Assembly (NCBI GenBank): GCA_030597375.1
Contig: JAUVRX010000007.1
Location: 1-33,354 of the forward strand
DNA: 33,354 nt
Reading direction: 5' to 3'
From: Acidobacteriota bacterium
GTDB lineage: Bacteria > Acidobacteriota > Thermoanaerobaculia > Multivoradales > JAHEKO01
Made by a program: the position numbers and the translations under genes
Notes under the pieces: generated by a model
Databases searched by the model: none
Told to the model about the DNA's origin: nothing
What the model saw: the letters and a program-made list of their open reading frames with translations, nothing else
Part shown: positions 17,707-24,584 of the stretch, in pieces
Layout: the number at the start of each line of letters is the position of its first letter
How positions within the stretch are numbered: position 1 is the first letter of the stretch

Positions 17707-18437
17707 CCGGCATCCTCTTCTATGTGGAGAATGCGTTTGCAGCTGTCGCAGGTCTCGATGTTCTTGGCCTGGATCGAGACGACCGTTTGGGGGCGAACTC
17801 GATAGTTGCAGGCGCCGCAGTGCCAGATACGGGGCCCCTTGCGAACCACCTCCCTGACCCCGGCCAGCGCGCTGCCACCGTAGTGAAGACCAGTGCGTTG
17901 AAACAGTGCGAGGGTCGGCTTCGGGAGTCGCTCCTCGAGCCCTTCAATCTGCTGGCGAAGCTCTTCTGCCCTTTGGACCACCTCCGGCTTCTGCCCCTCC
18001 CACTTCTGGAGCTCCTGCTGGTAGCGGTCATCGAGCTCCTGAAAAGAACTGCTACGTTCCTCCAGCAGTCGTTGAGCTTCCTCGCCTTGCTCCATGGCCG
18101 AGAGCTGCCGCTCTTCGGCTTCGCTGATCTGTTCCTTGGCGTCGTCGATCTCCTGAAGCAGGGCACCGTATTCGCGTTGATTGCGAACCATGCCGATCTG
18201 CTCCTGGAAGTGCTTGACTTTCACCTGCAAGTCACTGATCTCGCTTGCGGCTGCTCTCTTGGCCTCGTTGGCCTCCTCCGAGGCAGCCTCGAGGCCCTCC
18301 ATCTCGGCCTTCTTCCGACTGTACTCCACGTGGAGATCCTGCATCCAGTCTGGAATGCCGGCGAGGAGTTCCTCCGCTGCGTTCAGTTCGTCGACCGCGT
18401 GTTGCAGCTCGACGATGGTGTTGAGCTCGTCACCCAT
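17703..18437 (-). CDS. Coiled-coil, C4 zinc-ribbon protein (CT398/DUF164-like)
   Basis: Long coiled coil, then HCGACNYRVRPQTVVSIQAKNIETCDSCKRILHIEE. Confidence 0.85.
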   Translation of the reverse strand: MGDELNTIVELQHAVDELNAAEELLAGIPDWMQDLHVEYSRKKAEMEGLEAASEEANEAKRAAASEISDLQVKVKHFQEQIGMVRNQREYGALLQEIDDAKEQISEAEERQLSAMEQGEEAQRLLEERSSSFQELDDRYQQELQKWEGQKPEVVQRAEELRQQIEGLEERLPKPTLALFQRTGLHYGGSALAGVREVVRKGPRIWHCGACNYRVRPQTVVSIQAKNIETCDSCKRILHIEEDAG

Positions 18438-18528
18438 GACCTGGCGTTTCCCCCGCGAAATAGGAAAGGAGACTCTTCCGCCCCCGGCTGGCATGACCCC
18501 TGCCAACTCCGGCCAGGTGGAAGATGAG

Positions 18529-18557
18529 AAAAGGGGTGTCCTTCAGAAGGACACCCC
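18529..18557 (-). terminator. Intrinsic terminator downstream of the minus-strand tRNA
   Basis: GGGGTGTCCTT-CTG-AAGGACACCCC (11-bp stem) followed on the minus strand by TTTTC. Confidence 0.8.
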
Positions 18558-18668
18558 CTACGTATACCTGCTGGCATCGAAGATCGTCTGGCGGTGGGCA
18601 GGCGGTCGCTGCGACACCGGAGTAGCTGTTGATCTCCCCGCAATGGAACCTCGGTTTCCCACAGTTCA

Positions 18669-18741
18669 TGGGCCCACCTGGATTCGAACCAGGGACCTGC
18701 CGGTTATGAGCCGGATGCTCTAACCGCTGAGCTATGGACCC
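18669..18741 (-). tRNA. tRNA with CAT anticodon, most likely tRNA-Ile2 (lysidine type)
   Basis: GGGTCCATAGCTCAGCGGTTAGAGCATCCGGCTCATAACCGGCAGGTCCCTGGTTCGAATCCAGGTGGGCCCA; full cloverleaf, CCA not encoded. Ile2 versus elongator Met not resolved by eye. Confidence 0.93.
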
Positions 18742-18770
18742 CCAAGTCCCCAGAGACTGGGGAGCCGAGG

Positions 18771-18779
18771 AGTATAGCA
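18771..18779 (-). promoter_or_regulatory. Possible extended -10 promoter for the minus-strand tRNA
   Basis: Minus strand TGCTATACT (TGnTATACT), about 30 bp upstream of the tRNA; no good -35. Confidence 0.3.
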
Positions 18780-18849
18780 TTCCTTCCCCGGCCGGATGCG
18801 GCCCGAACGAGGGTCGTCCGAGGCAGAGGTCGCGGCCCGATCCGACCGA

Positions 18850-21087
18850 TCAACCGGGCTGATTGTAGAGGTGTCGGTAGCTGTTGCTGAACAGGACGAT
18901 GCGCTTGACGTAGGTCTTGGTCTCCGTGAGCGAGAGGCCTTCAACAAAGCGGTCGAGCTCCGGATTGGTTCCAGCTTGGCGCCATAGCCGCTTGATGCGA
19001 TACGGGCCGCCGTTGTATCCGGCCAGGGCCAGCTCGACGTTGCCATCGAACATGTCCAGGACCTGCCGGATGTAGAGCGTTCCCAGTCGGATGTTGTAGT
19101 CGGGGTCTGCGAGTCGCTCGGTCGAATACTTCAGGCCGAGACGCCCGGCCAGCTCCCGCCCAGTGGCGGGCATCATTTGCATGAGGCCGCGGGCACCCGC
19201 CCTGCTCCTGGCGGAGAGGTCGAAGGCGCTTTCTTGGCGAATCATGGCGAACACCAGGTTGGGGGACAGATCTCGCTCTCGAGCCCGTCGCACGATCACT
19301 TCACTGAAATCGAGAGGGTAGTACAGGCGTAGAGCGTCGTCCGGCACCGCCGATTGGTGGGACTTGCCCAGTGCCGGGAAGGCGCAGGCCAGCGATTGGA
19401 TGCTGTCTCGGCGCCGATCCAGGCCGGCCAGGACCCTGGCTTCGAGCGCACAGTGAGCCCGTCGCTCGACTTGGCCCTCCAGGCCCTCGAGCTCCTGGAG
19501 TGCGAGGTCGTCGAGAGCGAGCTCATGAAGCCAGTGAGCTCGAGCCAGGCTTGCGGCCTCGGGCCAGGGTGCGGTCGGCAGAGCGGGTGCCGGCTCGGAC
19601 TCGACCCCGGTCTTCTCGAGCCTGGCCAGCGAGTGCTGTCGATAGTAGTCGGTGCTGGCAGAGGAGGCGATCTGTTGGTAGATGGAGGTGGCCCGTTGCG
19701 TCTGTCCGAGAGACTCGTAGGAGCGGCCCGACCAGTAGTGACCACTGCGAGAGTAGCGACTCTCCGGATAGAGTCCGACCAGCTCGCTCCAAAGGCCGAT
19801 CGAGCCGCTGAAGTTCCTACCCTCGAAAGCCTTCCAGCCGAGTTGCCAGAGATGCTTGGCACCGGTGGCGTCGGTAGGCACCATCTCTCGGAGACGCCGA
19901 AGAGTCTGGAGCGTCTCCTCGAAGCTCTCTTCCTCGTCCGCCAACTCCCGAAAGATCCGCTGGAGTGCCGCCACTGACTTGGCCGGATCGTGGTCCAACT
20001 CTACGACCTGCTCGAGGTAGCCGATCCCCAGGTTCCGCAGTTGCTGCCGCTGGGCCAGCGGCAAGTTGGTCCTGCCACGCCTCGCCGCCGCAGCATCCAA
20101 TGCGGCGAGCGCTCTTTGCCAGGCGACCGTCACCCTCGAAGCAGGGTCTTGGGGCGACAGCTCTTTGAGCAGGGAGAATGCCTCGAGACCCTGGTGATTC
20201 GAGGTCAGTGCCGCTGCTCGGAGCAGAGTCCACTCCCGAGTACGAGCCTCTTCGGAGATGTGGTCGATCATCTCGAGAGCCGACTCGGCCAGGTTGGCGG
20301 CAAGCAGGTTCTTGGCTCGCAGCATGAGCTCGTCGTCCGCGAGGATCTCCTCCCAGCGAAGCTCTCCGCTGGGGTGGCGGAAAACCTCGACGACTTCGAG
20401 CTTGGAGGCGTCGATGGGAAAGGCTACGAGTAATCGACGGGCCGCGCTCGAGAGCAGATCGGCCCGGTCGAGAATCTCGCCAATCTCCCAGACGGCGATC
20501 TCGAGGTCCCGCAGCGTGTTTGCGGGCAGGGGTTGCCGGCGCAGGAGATCGATGCGCTCGAGCGCGGAAGTCCAATCCTCCTGCGAGCGCGCTGCCTCGA
20601 CCCATCGGACAGCCGCCAAGGGGCTGATTGGAGAGGCTGGATACCGACTCAGAAGCTCTTCCAGGGCACGATCCGCTGCCAGCCGATCGTCCTCAGCCTG
20701 CGCCGCATCGGCCAGAACGAAGAGACGCCAATCCTCGAAGGCGCCGCCCGGATCGGCCGAGGCCTCGAGGTACTCACGCGCCAGCAGCATTTCCTCGCTT
20801 GCATGAGCGTAGAGGCCGAGAATCAAGCTGGTCGGAAGGGAGGCCGATGGGTCGGCAGTAGCCAGGGGGGAGAGGATCTGGCGTGCAGCTGTGAAGTCGT
20901 CCTTGCGAAGAGCTTCCGCCGCCTCTTTGTAGGCTCGAGGCAGGGGGTCGAGAGAGAGCTCCTGACGCTGGGCAGACGCTGGTGTGACCGGCTGGCTTGT
21001 TGCCCGCGGGGACTCCCGGACCAGGGCGGCAGAGATCGTGATTGCGGCGAACAGGAGCAGCCAACGCAGCTGGGAGCGTGCCGTCAC
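18850..21087 (-). CDS. Soluble lytic murein transglycosylase (Slt70-like) with TPR-like N-terminal region
   Basis: MIRQESAFDLSARSRAGARGLMQMMPATGRELAGRLGL...DPDYNIRLGTLYIRQVLDMFDGNVELALAGYNGGPYRIKRLW. Confidence 0.93.
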   Translation of the reverse strand: MTARSQLRWLLLFAAITISAALVRESPRATSQPVTPASAQRQELSLDPLPRAYKEAAEALRKDDFTAARQILSPLATADPSASLPTSLILGLYAHASEEMLLAREYLEASADPGGAFEDWRLFVLADAAQAEDDRLAADRALEELLSRYPASPISPLAAVRWVEAARSQEDWTSALERIDLLRRQPLPANTLRDLEIAVWEIGEILDRADLLSSAARRLLVAFPIDASKLEVVEVFRHPSGELRWEEILADDELMLRAKNLLAANLAESALEMIDHISEEARTREWTLLRAAALTSNHQGLEAFSLLKELSPQDPASRVTVAWQRALAALDAAAARRGRTNLPLAQRQQLRNLGIGYLEQVVELDHDPAKSVAALQRIFRELADEEESFEETLQTLRRLREMVPTDATGAKHLWQLGWKAFEGRNFSGSIGLWSELVGLYPESRYSRSGHYWSGRSYESLGQTQRATSIYQQIASSASTDYYRQHSLARLEKTGVESEPAPALPTAPWPEAASLARAHWLHELALDDLALQELEGLEGQVERRAHCALEARVLAGLDRRRDSIQSLACAFPALGKSHQSAVPDDALRLYYPLDFSEVIVRRARERDLSPNLVFAMIRQESAFDLSARSRAGARGLMQMMPATGRELAGRLGLKYSTERLADPDYNIRLGTLYIRQVLDMFDGNVELALAGYNGGPYRIKRLWRQAGTNPELDRFVEGLSLTETKTYVKRIVLFSNSYRHLYNQPG

Positions 21088-21184
21088 TTCAGTTGGAGTG
21101 TACGCCCGCTTTCAGGGTGCGGGCTGTGAAGTCCGAGACAGGGCGGCAGCACGGTGGCCGGTGCTCGAGGGCCAGGTCTCCGCC

Positions 21185-22900
21185 TCACAGACCCAGGATT
21201 TCCGACTCGCCGCCGGCCAGAATCCTTACCAGCTCATCGTGAAAGTAATCGGCGTCGTTGCGCACGTCGTCGTCGATTCTCTCTTCGTAGATCTGACGAG
21301 ATCGATCGATGTCTTCTCGTAGGACCTCGTAGACATTCCGATTGCGTCGTCCCGCTTCGACCTGCTCTTCGTTGTAGAGCTTGATCTCCGTGACCAGCAG
21401 GCGAGCCAGACGCCGCGCTTCCTCGTGAATCGCCTCGCCGCCACTATCGGCGCTGAACCGGTTGGTGGTGAAGGCCCATCCTGGACCCTGGGCATCCTCC
21501 GGCGGTCGAATCTCTGCCCCATCCATGACAGCGGCAGCCGGCTCGGGCTCGACGGCAGGTTCCTGCGGCGCCTCGATCTCCTTGTCGGCGATCTCCGGAG
21601 CCGGCTCTGCTGATTCTTCTTCGGCCGCTGGCTCCTCGACCTCGAAACCGGTCTCTTCGGCCGGCTGCAGGTCGGCTTCAGCAGCGATTTCCACCTCTTC
21701 CTCGGCCTCTTCGAGATCCACCGCCTCTTCGGCTGCTTCGATGGTCTCCTCGAAGTCGACCGCCTCAACGGCTTCTTCTTGCGCTTCTTCGGCCTCTTCG
21801 ACCACTTCTTCAACCTGCTCGAAGTCGATGGCCTCGGCAGACTCCACCTCTTCCTCGGCCTCTTCGAGATCCACCGCCTCTTCGGCTGCTTCGATGGCCT
21901 CCTCGAAGTCGACCGTCTCAACGGCTTCTTCTTGCGCTTCTTCGGCCTCTTCGATTACTTCTTCAACCTGCTCGAAGTCGACGCCTTCCTCCAGCTCCTG
22001 CTCGGTGACCGGAATGTCCTCGACCGGTTCGGCGGCGTAGAGGTCCTCTGCCTCTTCTTCGATGGCCGGTTCCACGACCGCTTCGATCTCGTCCGCGATC
22101 GAGACCTCCACCTCCGGAGCGGTGAACTGCCAGAGGGTCAGCGCGGGCTCTCCGGAGGGCGACTCGGTGGCGAGTCGAAGAGTTGCGGTGGAGGAGCGCT
22201 CCCGCAAGGGGAGTGTTTCCAACGCCTGCGCTGCCATATAGGCCAGGAGCTGTAGCGCGAAGAGGCCAACCGACTCGTCGTCCTCGATCTGGTCAGCGTA
22301 GAGAGCAGCGGCGAGGTGGTCTCGAAGTACGATCGGGATGAGCGCACCGGATAGCGGGCTACTGTTGTCGATTCGACTGCAAAGCTCTGCACATTCGGCG
22401 GCGTCCAGTTCGATCACCCCACGCCCTTCGGCCAGACGACCCCAGGGAGAGCCTTCGTCGTACTCGAGGACGAGAGCTTCGAAAGCCTCGTCACCTTGCC
22501 TGAATCCGTGACTGCTCCAACCTTGAAGGCCCTCCTCGTGTGTGAGGAACAGACTGGCGCGGGAGGCGAAGGCACCGGCACTTTCCACGAGACTGGAGAG
22601 GATCTCGTCCTGGGTCCGACAGCGGTCCAGACTGGCCACCGCAGCGTGAAGGCCCGGGAGAAGGTCCGCCGGGGGTGCTGCCGGGACTTCTACGGGCTCG
22701 CCCGCTTCCGTTTCGAGGGTGTCCACCTCGGCCGCCGCTGCTTCCTCCAGGGTCTCCGCAGCCTGGCCGAGCAGCTCGTCGAGCACGGTTCGAGTGTCCT
22801 GCAGCCGCTGCAGGAACTCCTCTTTGATGTCTCGGATAGCCTCTTCTACGAGGGCCGTGATCCTGGGCTCGAGTTCGTCGAAAGACTCCTGCGAAGACAT
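21185..22900 (-). CDS. Coiled-coil plus GAF-like protein with a Glu-rich repeat linker and a charged helical C-terminal domain
   Basis: MSSQESFDELEPRITALVEEAIRDIKEEFLQRLQD; GAF-like block (VASLDRCRTQDEILSSLVESAGAFASRASLFLTHEEG...ALIPIVLRDHLAAALYADQ); IEEAEEAQEEAVE... repeats; C-terminal EARRLARLLVTEIKLYNEEQVEAGRRNRNVYEVLREDIDRSRQIYEERI. Confidence 0.75.
   Translation of the reverse strand: MSSQESFDELEPRITALVEEAIRDIKEEFLQRLQDTRTVLDELLGQAAETLEEAAAAEVDTLETEAGEPVEVPAAPPADLLPGLHAAVASLDRCRTQDEILSSLVESAGAFASRASLFLTHEEGLQGWSSHGFRQGDEAFEALVLEYDEGSPWGRLAEGRGVIELDAAECAELCSRIDNSSPLSGALIPIVLRDHLAAALYADQIEDDESVGLFALQLLAYMAAQALETLPLRERSSTATLRLATESPSGEPALTLWQFTAPEVEVSIADEIEAVVEPAIEEEAEDLYAAEPVEDIPVTEQELEEGVDFEQVEEVIEEAEEAQEEAVETVDFEEAIEAAEEAVDLEEAEEEVESAEAIDFEQVEEVVEEAEEAQEEAVEAVDFEETIEAAEEAVDLEEAEEEVEIAAEADLQPAEETGFEVEEPAAEEESAEPAPEIADKEIEAPQEPAVEPEPAAAVMDGAEIRPPEDAQGPGWAFTTNRFSADSGGEAIHEEARRLARLLVTEIKLYNEEQVEAGRRNRNVYEVLREDIDRSRQIYEERIDDDVRNDADYFHDELVRILAGGESEILGL
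21690..21995 (-). repeat. Two tandem 153-bp (51-aa) repeats inside the Glu-rich linker
   Basis: 21690.. and 21843.. both start TCCACCTCTTCCTCGGCCTCTTCGAGATCCACCGCC; about 4 differences in the first ~139 nt. Confidence 0.85.
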
Positions 22901-23020
22901 GCGGATCCTCCACCAGATATCGAAGTCAAAGGCGGTTCTTGCGTAGACGCCTATTGTATGCTTGGCGCCGTTGGCGGTGTCAAGGTAACACACCACCAAA
23001 CTCCTTGAGGATGAGAGGTT

Positions 23021-23201
23021 TAGCCCGCATTATTCATGACCCCGCGAGCAGATTGTGGAAAGCGTCCGTCAGATCTGGTCATCCGCAGGGAGGAGCACCG
23101 GAGGCAACCTTGCGGGTTGTTGAGGAGCGACGAGCGAGGACGGCCTGAGATGGCGGGCGATCTCCGCTAGATGCCGCGGGGCTCATGAATAATGCGGGCT
23201 A
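23021..23201. mobile_element. MITE-like short element with perfect 19-bp terminal inverted repeats (copy 1, complete)
   Basis: TAGCCCGCATTATTCATGA (23021..23039) and TCATGAATAATGCGGGCTA (23183..23201); 161/169 identical to 33186..33354. Confidence 0.8.
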
Positions 23202-23321
23202 GGATGGTCGTCTCCAGTCGGTCCCAGAGCTCGCTTCAGGCCGCTTTCAGCTTGTCGCAGCCGGGGGCCTGTGGTACGTTCAAATCCTGTGCACGGAGTG
23301 CACTCAATGGGAGGACGGATC

Positions 23322-24134
23322 ATGCTTAGGACCCGTTATGGCCTGCTGATCGCCGGCGTTCTGCTCGCACTCGTTGCTACTGGTTGTGGTGGTGGCGGGG
23401 TTTCGGAGCAGGAGTTGGCCAATGAAGCGGAATGGAACTGGCTACTAGAAACCCAGCAGGAGCTCAATGCCGATCGTCAGGAGCTCGCCGAGCTACGAGT
23501 GGCCGTGGTACAAGCGGCGGCCGAGGAGGCTACCGAAGAGGCGGTCGAGGAGGTCGAAGGTGAGGCCGCCGAGCCCGCCGACGACCCGGTGGCACGTCTT
23601 GCGGAGCTCGAAGAGACAGCGGCGGGCCTGACAGAGGAGTACACCGGGCGTCTGGTCGGTCTCCTGAATTCCGATCCCATGATCGAAGGGGAACAGCCCA
23701 CCGACAGGCAGTTGGCGCTGCTGGCGATGAAGAGCGACGAGGACATCATCCTCGCTCAGGAGTGGATCGACAAGGGTGGAGACTACAAACGAGCCATCGA
23801 GATCTACAACACCGCATTGGTGTTCGATCCAGACAATGCCAAGTTGAAGGCTGGTCTGGCCGAGGCGGCGGCCAACCGATATATGAGCGAAGAGCGGTTT
23901 TCGCAGGCGAAGAAGGGTATGACCGAGGTCGAAATTCGCCAACTGCTCGGTCAGGCGAACCTGCACAACGTCCGCAAGTACGAGGACAAGGGTGTGGTCG
24001 CCTGGTTCTACCCCACCAGTGAGAGTGGTGAGGCGGCGGCCGTCTGGTTCCAGCCTGAGAAGAAGACCGAAGTGATGAAGGTCTATCAGATCAAGTTCGA
24101 GGCGGTGAAGCCGGGTCAGAGTAACGAAGGATAG
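23322..24134 (+). CDS. Lipoprotein with TPR-like and BamE/SmpA-like segments, hypothetical
   Basis: Lipobox VATGCG; GDYKRAIEIYNTALVFDPDNAKLKAGLAEA; KGMTEVEIRQLLGQANLHNVRKYEDKGVVAWFYP. Confidence 0.7.
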   Translation: MLRTRYGLLIAGVLLALVATGCGGGGVSEQELANEAEWNWLLETQQELNADRQELAELRVAVVQAAAEEATEEAVEEVEGEAAEPADDPVARLAELEETAAGLTEEYTGRLVGLLNSDPMIEGEQPTDRQLALLAMKSDEDIILAQEWIDKGGDYKRAIEIYNTALVFDPDNAKLKAGLAEAAANRYMSEERFSQAKKGMTEVEIRQLLGQANLHNVRKYEDKGVVAWFYPTSESGEAAAVWFQPEKKTEVMKVYQIKFEAVKPGQSNEG

Positions 24135-24282
24135 GCTCACCAGGCCTGAGCTGGAGTCGGAGTCGGCAAGACCCGAGCTCCGGGGTCGATTGACAACAGC
24201 TATCCGGATGGGCGAGACTTCCGCCTCGCGGCGGCGGCCGCGTCCGATTGACGATTCGCAGAGAAGGTGAGGTGATTGAATA

Positions 24283-24492
24283 GTGCCGTTGGTCAGTGTG
24301 CGAGAGGACGAGAGCTTCGAGAGTGCCCTGCGCCGCTTCAAGCGCAAGTGTGAGAAGTCGGGGATCCTCACCGAGCTCAAGAAGAGGCAGCATTACGAGA
24401 AGCCTTCGGTCAAGCGCAAGCGTAAAGCCGTTCAGGCGCGCAAGAAGATGATGCGCAAAGTGGCTGAAGAGCGCCGGCTCGGCTTGAGCTGA
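24283..24492 (+). CDS. rpsU: 30S ribosomal protein S21
   Basis: GTG start; [59 protein letters not shown]. Confidence 0.95.
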   Translation: MPLVSVREDESFESALRRFKRKCEKSGILTELKKRQHYEKPSVKRKRKAVQARKKMMRKVAEERRLGLS

Positions 24493-24519
24493 GCGGCTCT
24501 TCCAACTTCGCAAGACTCG

Positions 24520-24553
24520 AGAGCGGGGAGGGATCCCCGCTCTTTCTCTTTTT
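24520..24553 (+). terminator. Intrinsic terminator between rpsU and mutS2
   Basis: AGAGCGGGGA-GGGA-TCCCCGCTCT (10-bp stem) followed by TTCTCTTTTT. Confidence 0.88.
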
Positions 24554-24584
24554 GTCGGAAGCTCGATAGTAGACTTTGGTGAGC

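Noticed and set aside
18558-18668. SRP/4.5S RNA in the gap downstream of the minus-strand tRNA
   Set aside because: The conserved SRP core (GGTCAGG...GGAAGGNAGCAGCC) is absent.
24189-24220. TTGACA upstream of rpsU as a promoter
   Set aside because: No acceptable -10 at 16-18 nt spacing; not supported by eye.
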